The position numbers were made by a program, and so were the translations under genes. 64,000 nucleotides of DNA. It comes from Stenotrophomonas maltophilia. Its GTDB lineage: Bacteria; Pseudomonadota; Gammaproteobacteria; Xanthomonadales; Xanthomonadaceae. How positions within the stretch are numbered: the first letter of the stretch is position 1; every line of letters begins with the position of its first letter. The notes beneath the pieces are model-generated. The model did not search any database. It was not told the origin of the DNA and was given only the letters and a program-made list of their open reading frames with translations. Shown here piece by piece: positions 1 to 8,975 of this stretch. The DNA is taken from contig NZ_NERD01000002.1 of assembly GCF_002799155.1 (NCBI RefSeq), positions 2,232,001 through 2,296,000 of the forward strand. The letters are read 5' to 3'.

Positions 1-44
1 AACGCCGTCCCGGTAGCGCGCGGGCCATGCCCGGCCGGTTCAGA

Positions 45-851
45 TCAGCGCGCGCCGAACCAGAGCAGCAGGCTGAGCAGCGCGGCCAGCAGCAGCGCAC
101 TGACCAGCAGCCACGGCCAGCGCCGGACCCTGCGCGGCGCGGCCGGCAGCACCGTTGCCTGCTCGACCTCGTGGCTTGCATCGTCCTCGACCGGCAGCGG
201 CCGCCGGCGCGGATCATGCGGCACTTCCAGCACGAACCGGTGCTGGCCATCGAACACCACCTGGTCGCCGGCCTGCAGCCAGCAGTGGCGCACGGCCACG
301 CCGTTGACCCGGGTACCGTCGGCACTGCCCAGGTCGCGCAGCAGCACGCGCTCGCCGTGCACTTCCACCCGGGCATGCTGTTCGGCGAAGGCCGGGTCAT
401 CAATGGCGATGTCGGCTTCGTTGCCGCGGCCGATCAGGCGGGCCCGCGACAGGGTGAAGCTACGGCCATGGTGCAGGCCGCCAACACCGCGCAGCAGTCG
501 TTGCTGCTCGTCGCTGCCGTCTTCGGTTTTCGGCGCAGGCGCCTGCAGCAGGCTCTCGACTTCGCCCTGCAGCACCATTTCCACGCCATCCACGTACACC
601 GCGTCGCCCGCGCGCAGCAGGGCCATCCGGCGCACGGGGCGACCGTTGACGTGGATGCCGCGGATGCCATTGCCAACCTGCAGCCAGAGGCCGCGATCGT
701 CCATGCAGAATTGGGCCAGCAGCAGTGCGCCGTGGCCGGCATCACCGAGCCGCACGCTGCCGTTGGCCTGGCGCACGATGCGCTGCACCCCGGGCCGCAG
801 GAGCTGGTCGGGCTGTTGTTGTTGACTGAAGTGAACAAGCAGGTTCTGCAC
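45..851 (-). CDS. FHA-domain membrane protein
   Basis: Predicted 268-residue phosphothreonine-binding (FHA) signalling protein. Two FHA-like units are visible. The first lies at about residues 20-100, ending in a HVNGRPV loop near residue 70. The second is at about 120-210, with the classical LIGRGNEADI strand and the GSADGTRVNG loop. A single hydrophobic segment (about 240-262) lies at the C-terminus, so the FHA units probably face the cytoplasm on a tail anchor. The open frame extends upstream to 1022 across the start of the divergent gene at 977, so the GTG at 851 (reading VQNLLVHFSQQQ) is preferred. The start is uncertain because no strong ribosome site is seen. FHA proteins usually partner Ser/Thr kinases or secretion systems; neither is visible here. 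Confidence 0.8.
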   Translation of the reverse strand: MQNLLVHFSQQQQPDQLLRPGVQRIVRQANGSVRLGDAGHGALLLAQFCMDDRGLWLQVGNGIRGIHVNGRPVRRMALLRAGDAVYVDGVEMVLQGEVESLLQAPAPKTEDGSDEQQRLLRGVGGLHHGRSFTLSRARLIGRGNEADIAIDDPAFAEQHARVEVHGERVLLRDLGSADGTRVNGVAVRHCWLQAGDQVVFDGQHRFVLEVPHDPRRRPLPVEDDASHEVEQATVLPAAPRRVRRWPWLLVSALLLAALLSLLLWFGAR

Positions 852-976
852 GCGGCGCAGCCTAGCAGGTTGGCCGCCAACGAAGAAGAACCCACGATGA
901 GTGCTTGGCGCGAAGGCCCGCGATGCGCACAATGCTTGCCCTCTTTGATCATCCCCGCCCTGCGCCAGGAGCCTGC

Positions 977-1252
977 ATGTCCACCATCGATGTCCGCCAC
1001 GCCCACGCCCTGCCCGACGCACAGGCGCGCGCCGCGATCGAGCAGGTCGCTGCCAAGCTGTCCGAGCGCTTCGGCCTGAAGTCGTCCTGGACCGCCGACG
1101 TCCTGAACTTTTCCGGCAGCGGCGTGGACGGTGCGATCGAACTGCAGCCGGGCGCCGTGCGCGTGACCGCCAAGCTGGGTTTCCTGCTGTCGGCGATGAA
1201 GGGCATGGTCGAAGGCGAGATCCAGCGCGTGCTGAAGGAAAAGCTGGGCTGA
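977..1252 (+). CDS. Polyhydroxyalkanoic acid system family protein
   Basis: A 91-residue protein of the small polyhydroxyalkanoate (PHA) system family, proteins found near granule-associated phasins. It starts with MSTIDVRHAHALP, contains the typical amphipathic stretch AAIEQVAAKLSERFGL, and ends with a predicted helix that includes MKGMVEGEIQRVLKEKLG. CAGGAG at 966-971 is a good ribosome site for the ATG at 977 and excludes the longer frame from 905. The phasin-like gene follows 80 bp downstream on the same strand, which supports a granule-related role. The molecular function of the family is not well defined. Confidence 0.82.
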   Translation: MSTIDVRHAHALPDAQARAAIEQVAAKLSERFGLKSSWTADVLNFSGSGVDGAIELQPGAVRVTAKLGFLLSAMKGMVEGEIQRVLKEKLG

Positions 1253-1332
1253 ACCCCGGCGGCGGCCGTCACGGCCGTGCAACGCCAACGCGCGCTACTC
1301 TCGGGGCAGGCCCAACTCCCACGGGAAGTGCG

Positions 1333-1824
1333 ATGAACCACTACGAAAACGACGACCGCCGCAACGACGACGCCTCTTTCGGTGACCAGGCCGAGCGCTT
1401 CTCGCGCAAGCTCAGTGACTCGGCACAGCAGGTCTGGCTGGCCGGGCTGGGTGCGCTGGGCCGTGCCCAGGCCGAGGGCAGCCGCTTCTTCGATGGCCTG
1501 GTGAAGGAAGGTGAAGCCTGGGAAGCCCGCCGCCGTGAGCGCAGCGGCGAACAGGGCCCGGGCTGGCGCGACAACGTCGAAACGTCGCTGGACGAGGCCC
1601 GCGAGAAGGCTTCCGGCACGTGGAACAAGGTCGAGAAGGCCTTTGATGACCAGGTGCAGGGCGTGCTCAAGCGCCTGCATGTCCCCACTGCCGACGAAGT
1701 GACCGCGCTCGAGGCCCGCATCGATGCCCTGCACGCGCGCCTGGCCAAGCTGGAAAACCGCGCCGCGTCCGGCACCGACGCCCCCGCTCCGGGCAGCCAT
1801 CAATCGCCGGACAGCGTGCCCTGA
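1333..1824 (+). CDS. Phasin family protein (PHA granule-associated)
   Basis: A 163-residue phasin-like protein that would coat polyhydroxyalkanoate granules. After an acidic N-terminus it shows the phasin signature region QQVWLAGLGALGRAQAEG (about residues 35-53) followed by FFDGLVKEGEAWE, as in PhaF/PhaI-type phasins. A long helical segment at about 75-145 carries a heptad-like coiled coil (TALEARIDALHARLAKLE). The tail is Ala/Pro/Ser rich. GGGAAG at 1322-1327 precedes the ATG. It is probably co-transcribed with the gene at 977. No PHA synthase lies in this window. Confidence 0.85.
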   Translation: MNHYENDDRRNDDASFGDQAERFSRKLSDSAQQVWLAGLGALGRAQAEGSRFFDGLVKEGEAWEARRRERSGEQGPGWRDNVETSLDEAREKASGTWNKVEKAFDDQVQGVLKRLHVPTADEVTALEARIDALHARLAKLENRAASGTDAPAPGSHQSPDSVP

Positions 1825-1869
1825 GCGCAATTGTTGCAATGCAATAAAAATTGATTGACAATCGCGAGC

Positions 1870-1935
1870 AACCCGCCAATCGCTTCGGCTGCCGTTTGTT
1901 CCCTCCCCTCACGGCTTCAGGATTGGCGGGTTTTT
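1870..1935 (+). terminator. Rho-independent terminator-like hairpin
   Basis: Inverted repeat AACCCGCCAATC (1870-1881) and GATTGGCGGGTT (1921-1932), a perfect 12-bp stem, followed by a T run ending at 1935. The 39-nt loop is long for a terminator, but stem plus T tract sits just after the phasin gene. A TTGACA at 1855-1860 lies immediately upstream without an obvious -10 box, so a short transcribed RNA ending here cannot be excluded. Confidence 0.6.
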
Positions 1936-2060
1936 CGTGCCCGCCGTGCGCCGATCTGCGCGCTCCATCACGCTTCCTGTCAGGAACATCCTGACCCAGC
2001 CGGGCACCGCGACCTTTACACTGTCGTTCTCCGCTTTCGCCCCTTCCGCCCTACTCCTGC

Positions 2061-3065
2061 ATGCTCCCTTGGATCCTGGCCCTGCTGTCGGCCCTGCTTA
2101 CCTGTTCCCTGGCCGTTGTCTATCTGTGGTGGATCAAGCGGCGGCGGAAGGAGATGCAACTCGGCCTGCAGGCCCTGGCCGGCATGCACTGGCGCGAATT
2201 CTCGGTACTGGTCAAGCGCATGCTGCGCGAACAGCGCGGCCTGCGCGAGCTTATCGATCCGGCCGAAGATGCCCGCGAGCCGAGCAGCGACTTCCTGCTC
2301 AGCGATGGCCCCAATCAATGGCTGGTGTCGTGCAAGCATGGCCTGGCCTACCGCATCGGCACCGCCGCAGTGAACGAGCTGGGCGCGGCCGCGCGCCTGG
2401 CCGGGGCCAAGGGCGGCGTGCTGCTGACCGAAGGCCGTATCGAGCGCGACGGCCGTGGCGCCGCCGAGAAGCAGGCCGTTGAAGTGCTGGACGGCCCGCG
2501 CCTGTGGCCGCTGCTGCAACCCTACCTGCCTGGCGATATCGAGGCACGTGTGCGTGCCAGCGCCCGACATGAGGCACTGCGCCGGATTGCCATTGCGGCA
2601 CTGGGTTCGGCAACGCTGGGGCTGCTGGTCGGCTTGGGCCTGCAGGGCCTGCACGTGGAAAAAACCGCGCCCGGTGCTACGGCGCCGGCGGTGGCAACGC
2701 CTTCGGCCGCACCTGCGGCTGAACCTGCCCCGATCGAAGCAGTACCCGCGCCCGCCCCCGCTCCCGCGGCTGCCGTCGCCCCGGCGGTGGACGCGCGCAG
2801 CAATCCCAACCCGGATGCCGCCACGCTGGAGCGCTTCCAGGCCGATCTGGCCCGCGCACTGGCCGGCAAGCCCGGCATCGCCAGCGGCGTCTGGCTGACC
2901 CGCCAGACCCTGGCGATCAACCGCACCGGCGAACTGGAAGCGGTGTGGCCGCGGGTCTGCGAGGAAGTGCTGCATTACCCCGCCCTGCGCAACGTGCGCA
3001 TCCAGCTCAACGCCCGCCCCGGCGTGGATGAACCCGTGCGCTGGCGGCAGTGCGCTACGTATTGA
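2061..3065 (+). CDS. Membrane-anchored Mrr-like (restriction endonuclease-fold) protein
   Basis: A 334-residue protein with an N-terminal membrane segment (residues 3-25, followed by KRRRK), then a domain resembling the Mrr_cat/PD-(D/E)xK fold (about 38-155). A second hydrophobic segment follows (about 175-197), then a long Ala/Pro linker (205-245) and a C-terminal conserved domain. In Mrr nucleases the core is D-x(n)-(Q/E)xK; here D77 and K92 are present but the position two before the Lys is Ser90 (VSCKHG). It may therefore be a non-cleaving relative or use a variant site. Similar membrane proteins are common in Xanthomonadaceae and their role is unknown. No methyltransferase partner is adjacent, which argues against a restriction system. 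Confidence 0.75.
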   Translation: MLPWILALLSALLTCSLAVVYLWWIKRRRKEMQLGLQALAGMHWREFSVLVKRMLREQRGLRELIDPAEDAREPSSDFLLSDGPNQWLVSCKHGLAYRIGTAAVNELGAAARLAGAKGGVLLTEGRIERDGRGAAEKQAVEVLDGPRLWPLLQPYLPGDIEARVRASARHEALRRIAIAALGSATLGLLVGLGLQGLHVEKTAPGATAPAVATPSAAPAAEPAPIEAVPAPAPAPAAAVAPAVDARSNPNPDAATLERFQADLARALAGKPGIASGVWLTRQTLAINRTGELEAVWPRVCEEVLHYPALRNVRIQLNARPGVDEPVRWRQCATY

Positions 3066-3078
3066 TGAGGCAGCAACC

Positions 3079-3160
3079 ACCCATGGCGTGGATCTACCAG
3101 GGGTTCACACCCATCGCGTAGTCCCGGCGAGACTTCAGTGGATCCACGCCAGGCGTGGAT
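3079..3160. repeat. Degenerate GTAG/REP-like palindromic element
   Basis: Contains hairpin ATCCACGC-CAG-GCGTGGAT (3142-3160) and a related half-element CATGGCGTGGATCTAC (3082-3097) with a GTAG at 3118-3121. This resembles the S. maltophilia GTAG (SMAG) REP family, which clusters between convergent genes, as here between the Mrr-like gene and hutC. It may also serve as a bidirectional terminator. Confidence 0.55.
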
Positions 3161-3167
3161 ACGGCTC

Positions 3168-3896
3168 TTAACGCGCCCCCGGCGCGAAGCGCGCGACCAG
3201 GTCCCAGGCGTCGCCAAGGAATACCTGGCGCACGCGGGTGATCGGCTGTTCGCCACGCCAGGTCAGGCGCTCGATCACCAGGCAGGCGGTGCCCTGCTTC
3301 ACGTCCAGCAGCTTGGCGGTGGCGGTGTCGGCGCCCCAGGCGCTGATGCGGTGCTGGGCGCGGGTCCACGAAACGTTCTGCAGCAACCAGCTGCCCGGCG
3401 CGGTGGTACTGAAATCGACCTCCAGCACCTCGGGCACGCCCACCGGGCTGATCAGGCGGTGCTCCAGCGCCAACGGACGGCCATCGGCCAGGTGCAGGCA
3501 ACGCATCGCCAGCAGCGTCTCCCGGCCCGCCAGCTCCACTTCGCCGGCATTGCCGGCATCGGCCAGGCGCAGGTCGCGTTGCAGCAGTCGATAGGCGTAC
3601 TGATGGCCGCGTGAGCCGACTTCCATCGCGATATCCGGAATCTCCAGCGCCACCTGCTCCAGGTGCGGGGGCTGCCGCGCCACGAACGAACCGGCGCGGC
3701 GGCGGCGCTCGATCATGCCGCTCTCGGCCAGTGCGGTCAGCACCTTGTTCACCGTCATCCGCGAGCAGCCGTACTGCTCCATCAGCTCGTGCTCGTACGG
3801 AATGCGGAAGCCCGGCGCCCACTCTCCGCTGAGGATGCGGCTTTCCAGATCGCTGCGGATACGCTGGTTGAGCGTGGCGGACTTGCTGGCCTTCAC
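3168..3896 (-). CDS. hutC: Histidine utilisation repressor HutC (GntR family)
   Basis: A 242-residue GntR-family repressor of the HutC subfamily, which releases DNA on binding urocanate. The N-terminal winged helix-turn-helix spans about residues 5-72 (PYEHELMEQYGCSRMTVNKV is the recognition region). The C-terminal UTRA effector domain follows (about 90-240). The start is taken as the GTG at 3896 (reading VKASKSATLNQ); a longer frame runs into hutF and is not expected. It lies 28 bp downstream of hutF on the same strand, so it is probably co-transcribed and autoregulated from the operator at 5326-5335. Confidence 0.93.
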   Translation of the reverse strand: MKASKSATLNQRIRSDLESRILSGEWAPGFRIPYEHELMEQYGCSRMTVNKVLTALAESGMIERRRRAGSFVARQPPHLEQVALEIPDIAMEVGSRGHQYAYRLLQRDLRLADAGNAGEVELAGRETLLAMRCLHLADGRPLALEHRLISPVGVPEVLEVDFSTTAPGSWLLQNVSWTRAQHRISAWGADTATAKLLDVKQGTACLVIERLTWRGEQPITRVRQVFLGDAWDLVARFAPGAR

Positions 3897-3924
3897 GTAA
3901 TGGAGTCTCGGTGGCGGGAGGCGA

Positions 3925-5295
3925 TCAGCCCAGCACGCCGCGCAGCGCGGCGGCGAAGGCGGTGGTGATCGCCTCGTGCTGCAGGTGGCGGCCCTCGGCC
4001 ACGCATTGGCGGCCATGGCGCCAGACCGATCGCAGCGCGCCATTACGTGCGGCGAACACCCAGCTGTCAAGCCATGCGTCATCCTGTCGCGCCTGCAGTG
4101 CCGGGTGCGCGGCGTCCAGCTCGACCAGATCGGCACTGGCGCCGACCTGCAGTCCCGGGGCCACGCCCAAGGCCTGCGCACCACCGTGCAGTGCGCCCTC
4201 GAACAGGAAGCGGCCAGTGCTGCGGGTGGCGTCCGGGGCCAGCACATTGCGCCCGCGCAGAGTCAGCCGCTGTCCGTATTCGAGCAGGCGCAGTTCTTCA
4301 GCCGCGTCGATCAATACATTGGAATCGGAGCCGACACCGAAGCGACCACCTTCGCGCGCGAATGCCTGCATCGGGAACAGGCCGTCGCCCAGGTTGGCCT
4401 CGGTGATCGGGCACAGGCCGGCCACGGCCTGGCTGGCCACAATGGCCGCACGCTCGTCATCGGTGATGTGGGTGGCATGCACCAGGCACCAGCGCGCATC
4501 CACCGGCGCATGGTTGTACAGCCACTGCACCGGGCGCTGGCCGCTCCATGCCAGGCAGGCCTCCACCTCGCGCACCTGTTCGGCGATGTGGATGTGCACC
4601 GGGCCGTCGGTCAGCGGCAGCAACGCACTCAATTCCTCGCCGGTGACTGCACGCAGGCTGTGCGGTGCGATGCCGAGCACCGCGTCGGGCAGCGTGGCCA
4701 ATGACAGCTTGGCGGTGTCCAGCAGCTGCGCGAAGCCGTCCACGTCGTGGATCAGCCGCCGCTGCGCAGGGTTCGGGGCCGCCCCGCCGAAATCGGCGTG
4801 CGCATAGAACACCGGCAGCAGGGTCAGGCCGATGCCGGTCTGGTCGGCCGCCGCCGCAATCCGTGCGCTCATCTCGGCACGGTTGGCATACGGCCGGCCG
4901 TCAGCATCGTGGTGCAGGTAGTGGAATTCGCCGACGCGGGTAAAGCCGCTTTCCAGCATTTCCATGTAAGCCTGGGCCGCGATGGCCTGCACCGCGTCCG
5001 GGCGCAGATGGGCCAGGAAGCGATACATCAGCTCGCGCCAGCTCCAGAAGCTGTCACCGTCGCCGCCGCCGATCTCGGTCAGCCCAGCCATGCCACGCTG
5101 GAAGGCATGGCTGTGCAGGTTGGGCAGGCCCGGCACCAGGATGCCGACGCGGGTGTCGCCCGCCTGCGCGCCCTGCCCCGTGCTGATTGCCGTGATGCGA
5201 CCGTCCTGCACCTGCAGGCGGACATCGCGGGCCCAACCTTCGGCCAGCAGGGCGTGGGCGGCATGGAAACTGTGCGGGGAACGCGAATCGGACAT
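3925..5295 (-). CDS. hutF: Formimidoylglutamate deiminase HutF
   Basis: A 456-residue amidohydrolase-superfamily enzyme that converts N-formimino-L-glutamate to N-formyl-L-glutamate and ammonia, the five-step branch of histidine degradation. Zinc-site motifs are visible: LPNLHSHAFQRG (HxH at about residue 60), PVHIHIAEQ, WCLVHATH and FGVGSDSNV. Length and order match the family. It leads the minus-strand arm hutF-hutC, divergent from hutI. Presence of hutF with hutG implies that formimino-glutamate is processed by deiminase plus deformylase rather than by direct formiminoglutamase. Confidence 0.95.
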   Translation of the reverse strand: MSDSRSPHSFHAAHALLAEGWARDVRLQVQDGRITAISTGQGAQAGDTRVGILVPGLPNLHSHAFQRGMAGLTEIGGGDGDSFWSWRELMYRFLAHLRPDAVQAIAAQAYMEMLESGFTRVGEFHYLHHDADGRPYANRAEMSARIAAAADQTGIGLTLLPVFYAHADFGGAAPNPAQRRLIHDVDGFAQLLDTAKLSLATLPDAVLGIAPHSLRAVTGEELSALLPLTDGPVHIHIAEQVREVEACLAWSGQRPVQWLYNHAPVDARWCLVHATHITDDERAAIVASQAVAGLCPITEANLGDGLFPMQAFAREGGRFGVGSDSNVLIDAAEELRLLEYGQRLTLRGRNVLAPDATRSTGRFLFEGALHGGAQALGVAPGLQVGASADLVELDAAHPALQARQDDAWLDSWVFAARNGALRSVWRHGRQCVAEGRHLQHEAITTAFAAALRGVLG

Positions 5296-5325
5296 GGCTG
5301 GACAACCCGAAATGGACGCCTATAT

Positions 5326-5335
5326 TGTATAGACA
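5326..5335. promoter_or_regulatory. Candidate HutC operator in the divergent hut promoter
   Basis: TGTATAGACA is a near-perfect dyad (TGT.TA.ACA) within an AT-rich island TATATTGTATAGACATATAA (5321-5340). It is the only such AT-rich stretch in this GC-rich neighbourhood and sits midway between the hutF and hutI starts. GntR/HutC repressors typically bind sites of this form. One site could control both arms. Confidence 0.65.
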
Positions 5336-5353
5336 TATAAGCACAGCCGCGTT

Positions 5354-6586
5354 GTGGATGCCATGCACGTCGATACCCTCTGGTCCAACGTCCACCTGAT
5401 CACCCTCGATGGCGAGGGGCTGGGTGTCATCCGCGATGGCGTACTGGCCTGCGCCGACGGCCGCATCGTTCATGTTGGCGCGGCCGGCAGCGATGCCCAC
5501 CTGCAGCCGACCACCCGCATCGACGGCGAAGGCCGCTGGATCTCGCCGGGCCTGATCGACTGCCATACCCACCTGGTCTACGCCGGCAACCGCGCCAACG
5601 AATTCGAGCAGCGCCTGCAGGGCGTCAGCTATGCCGAGATCGCCCGTGCCGGCGGCGGCATCGTCTCTACCGTGCGCGCCACCCGTGCCGCCACGCCCGA
5701 ACAGCTGGCCCTGGAAAGCCGGCCACGCCTGCTGGCGATGCGCGCCGAGGGCGTGACCACCCTCGAGATCAAGTCCGGCTACGGCCTGACCCTGCCCGAC
5801 GAACGCAAGCAGCTGCAGGTGGCGCGTGCGCTGGGCGAGGAATGCCGGGTCAACGTGGTGACCACCTTCCTCGGCGCACACGCGATTCCGCCGGGCCGCG
5901 AAGCACAGGAATACACCGACGAGGTGTGCAACGTGATGATTCCGGCCATCGCCACCGAAGGTCTGGCCGAAGCGGTGGATGTGTTCTGCGAGAACATCGC
6001 CTTCTCGGCGGCGCAGGCGCGGCAGGTTTTCGAAGCGGCACGCGCCAACGGGCTGGCGGTGAAGATCCACGCCGAGCAGCTGAGCAACCAGCATGGCGCC
6101 GAACTGGCGGCCAGCTTCGGTGCACTGTCGGCCGACCATATCGAACACCTGGACGATGCCGGCATCGCCGCGATGGCCGCCGCTGGCACCGTCGCCGTGC
6201 TGCTGCCCGGCGCGTTCTATTTCACCCGCGATACCACCCTGCCACCGATCGCCGCGCTGCGTGCGGCCGGCGTGCCGCTGGCGCTGGCCACCGACAGCAA
6301 CCCCGGCACCTCGCCACTGACCAGCCCGCTTCTGGCGATGAACATGGGCGCCACCCTGTTCCGCCTGACCGTGGACGAGTGCATCGCCGGCTTCACCCGT
6401 GAAGCAGCGCGCGCACTGGGCCATGGCGAGCGCATCGGCCGCCTGGCCGTGGGCATGGACTGCGACCTGGCGATCTGGGACATCGACGCCCCCGCCGACC
6501 TGGTCTATCGCATTGGATTCAACCCGCTGCACGCGCGCGTGGTGCGCGGACAGCCCGACCTGCCTGCCTCCTGGAGCAACACATGA
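5354..6586 (+). CDS. hutI: Imidazolonepropionase HutI
   Basis: A 410-residue amidohydrolase that hydrolyses 4-imidazolone-5-propanoate to N-formimino-L-glutamate, the third step of histidine degradation. Metal-binding motifs are clear: [14 protein letters not shown] (about residue 70), [19 protein letters not shown] and [12 protein letters not shown]. The start is either GTG 5354 or ATG 5363 (three codons later); the sequence does not decide between them, as no strong ribosome site precedes either. The stop overlaps hutH by ATGA (6583-6586), indicating translational coupling in hutI-H-G-U. Confidence 0.95.
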   Translation: MDAMHVDTLWSNVHLITLDGEGLGVIRDGVLACADGRIVHVGAAGSDAHLQPTTRIDGEGRWISPGLIDCHTHLVYAGNRANEFEQRLQGVSYAEIARAGGGIVSTVRATRAATPEQLALESRPRLLAMRAEGVTTLEIKSGYGLTLPDERKQLQVARALGEECRVNVVTTFLGAHAIPPGREAQEYTDEVCNVMIPAIATEGLAEAVDVFCENIAFSAAQARQVFEAARANGLAVKIHAEQLSNQHGAELAASFGALSADHIEHLDDAGIAAMAAAGTVAVLLPGAFYFTRDTTLPPIAALRAAGVPLALATDSNPGTSPLTSPLLAMNMGATLFRLTVDECIAGFTREAARALGHGERIGRLAVGMDCDLAIWDIDAPADLVYRIGFNPLHARVVRGQPDLPASWSNT

Positions 6587-8124
6587 GCAACACCCTGGTT
6601 CTTCGCCCCGGCCATGTCACTCTTGCCCAGTGGCGGCAGGTCTATCGCGGTGCGCCGCTTGCACTGGACCCGGCCGCGCTGCCGGTGGTGCGCGCCAGTG
6701 CGGCGGCCGTCGCCGCCATCGTCGCCAAGGGCGCACCGGTGTATGGCATCAACACCGGCTTCGGCAAGCTGGCCAGCGTGCGCATCGAGCGCGAAGACCT
6801 GGCCACCCTGCAGCGGAACATCGTGCTTTCGCATGCGGCCGGCGTGGGCGAGCCGATGCCGGCCAGCGTGGTGCGCCTGATGATGGCGCTGAAGCTGGTC
6901 AGCCTCGCCCAAGGGGCTTCAGGCATCCGCGAGGAAACGCTGCTGCTGCTGGAAGCGATGCTGGTCAAGGGCGTGCTGCCGGTGGTGCCCGCGCAGGGGT
7001 CTGTGGGTGCCTCGGGCGACCTGGCGCCGCTCTCGCACCTGGCCAGCGTGATGCTGGGCGTGGGCGAAGCGTTCATCGGTGACGAACGCCTTCCGGCAAC
7101 CGACGCACTGGGACGCGCCGGTTTGCAGCCGATCGACCTGGGCGCGAAGGAAGGCCTGGCACTGCTCAACGGCACCCAGTTCTCCACCGCCTATGCGCTG
7201 GCCGGCCTGTTCGAGATCGAGACCGTGTTCCAGGCTGCGCTGGTCACCGGCGCGCTGTCAGTGGAAGCGGCCAAGGGTTCTGACACACCGTTCGACCCGC
7301 GCATCCATGAGATCCGCGGCCAGCGCGGGCAGATCGCCACTGCGGCCACCCTACGCACGCTGATGCAGGGCTCGGACATCCGCGAATCGCACCGCGACAA
7401 CGACGTGCGCGTGCAGGACCCGTACTGCCTGCGCTGCCAGCCGCAGGTGATGGGCGCGGCACTGGACATCCTGCGCCAGGCCGCTACCACCCTGGAAATC
7501 GAAGCCAACGGCGTGTCCGACAATCCGCTGGTGTTCACCGATACCGGCGAAGCACTGTCCGGCGGCAACTTCCACGCCGAGCCGGTCGCCTTCGCCGCCG
7601 ACATGCTGGCGATGGCGGTGTGCGAGATCGGCTCGATCAGCGAGCGCCGCCTGGCGATGCTGGTCGACCCGGCGCTGTCCGGCCTGCCGGCGTTCCTGAC
7701 CCCGCGCCCGGGCCTGAATTCCGGCTTCATGATTCCGCAGGTGACCGCCGCGGCGCTGGTCGCGGAAAACAAGCAGCGCGCCTACCCGGCCAGTGTTGAT
7801 TCGATCCCGACCTCGGCCAACCAGGAAGACCATGTGTCGATGGCCGCGCATGGTGCGCGCCGCCTGATGCAGATGGCCGAGAACGCGGCCAACGTGATCG
7901 GCATCGAACTGCTGGCCGCTGCGCAGGGCTGCGACTTCCACGCCCCGCTGCGCTCCAGTGCCGCGCTGGAATCCGTGCGCGCCACCCTGCGTGCGCAGGT
8001 GCCGACGCTGGAAGAGGATCGCTATTTCCATCCGGACATGGTGACCGCCACCAACCTGGTGCGCAGCGGCGCGCTGGCGCAGGGCCTGGCCGAACTGTTG
8101 CCGACTGTGGAGCCACAGGCATGA
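6583..8124 (+). CDS. hutH: Histidine ammonia-lyase HutH
   Basis: A 513-residue enzyme that deaminates L-histidine to trans-urocanate. The autocatalytic MIO cofactor triad Ala143-Ser144-Gly145 is present in [14 protein letters not shown]. Other family blocks include [11 protein letters not shown] (54-64), [10 protein letters not shown] and [10 protein letters not shown]. Length matches bacterial HutH. It overlaps hutI upstream and hutG downstream by ATGA, so the arm is tightly coupled. It is the committing enzyme and makes urocanate, the usual HutC inducer. Confidence 0.97.
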   Translation: MSNTLVLRPGHVTLAQWRQVYRGAPLALDPAALPVVRASAAAVAAIVAKGAPVYGINTGFGKLASVRIEREDLATLQRNIVLSHAAGVGEPMPASVVRLMMALKLVSLAQGASGIREETLLLLEAMLVKGVLPVVPAQGSVGASGDLAPLSHLASVMLGVGEAFIGDERLPATDALGRAGLQPIDLGAKEGLALLNGTQFSTAYALAGLFEIETVFQAALVTGALSVEAAKGSDTPFDPRIHEIRGQRGQIATAATLRTLMQGSDIRESHRDNDVRVQDPYCLRCQPQVMGAALDILRQAATTLEIEANGVSDNPLVFTDTGEALSGGNFHAEPVAFAADMLAMAVCEIGSISERRLAMLVDPALSGLPAFLTPRPGLNSGFMIPQVTAAALVAENKQRAYPASVDSIPTSANQEDHVSMAAHGARRLMQMAENAANVIGIELLAAAQGCDFHAPLRSSAALESVRATLRAQVPTLEEDRYFHPDMVTATNLVRSGALAQGLAELLPTVEPQA

Positions 8125-8975
8125 ACGCCCATCCCGACTGGCTGACGGTGCACGAAGGCGATGCCCCGTTGATCGTCAGCTTCCCGCATACCGGCAGCGA
8201 GCTGCCGCACGACCTGATCGGCGACTACCACTCGCCATGGCTGGCCCGGCGCGACGCCGACTGGTGGGTGCACGAACTGTACGATTTCGTGCGAGGCATG
8301 GGCGCGACCACGGTACGCTCGGCGATCTCGCGCTCGGTGATCGATCTCAACCGCGATCCCAGCGGTGTGTCGCTGTACCCGGGCCAGAACACCACCGGCC
8401 TGTGCCCGCTGACCACCTTCGACAACCAGCCGCTGTACCACGCCGGACGCGAACCCGACGACGCGGAAATCGCGCGCCGCCGCGACACGTATTTCCTGCC
8501 TTACCACGACGCGCTGGCTGCGCAGATCACGCGCCTGCGTGCGAAGTTCGGCACTGTCGTGGTGTATGACGCGCACTCGATCCGCTCGCATATCCCGCAC
8601 CTGTTCGACGGTGAACTGCCGCAGTTCAATCTCGGCACCGCCGGCCCGTCCGGTGCGCCGGATACCTCCTGCGACAACGCGTTGAGCGATGTGGTGGAGA
8701 ACCTGCTGAAGATCAGTGGCATGAGCCAGGTGCGCAACGGCCGCTTCAAGGGCGGCTGGATCACCCGCCACTACAGCAACGTCGCCGGCGGCGTGCACAG
8801 CCTGCAGATGGAGCTGGCCTGCCGTGGCTACATGCACGAACCCCTGCCGGACCAGGTGGACGAACACAGCTGGCCCACCCCGCTCGACCCCGACCACGCC
8901 GCACCGCTGCGCCACACCCTGGCGCAGGTGCTCAATGCCTGCCTTGAATTCGCTACGAACCGGAGCGCCGCATGA
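8121..8975 (+). CDS. hutG: N-formylglutamate deformylase HutG
   Basis: A 284-residue N-formylglutamate amidohydrolase producing L-glutamate and formate, the last step of the HutF/HutG route. Recognisable blocks are [13 protein letters not shown] near residue 17, [36 protein letters not shown] and [20 protein letters not shown], with several conserved His/Asp/Glu likely to be metal ligands. It overlaps hutH by ATGA and hutU by ATGA (8972-8975). Confidence 0.95.
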   Translation: MNAHPDWLTVHEGDAPLIVSFPHTGSELPHDLIGDYHSPWLARRDADWWVHELYDFVRGMGATTVRSAISRSVIDLNRDPSGVSLYPGQNTTGLCPLTTFDNQPLYHAGREPDDAEIARRRDTYFLPYHDALAAQITRLRAKFGTVVVYDAHSIRSHIPHLFDGELPQFNLGTAGPSGAPDTSCDNALSDVVENLLKISGMSQVRNGRFKGGWITRHYSNVAGGVHSLQMELACRGYMHEPLPDQVDEHSWPTPLDPDHAAPLRHTLAQVLNACLEFATNRSAA

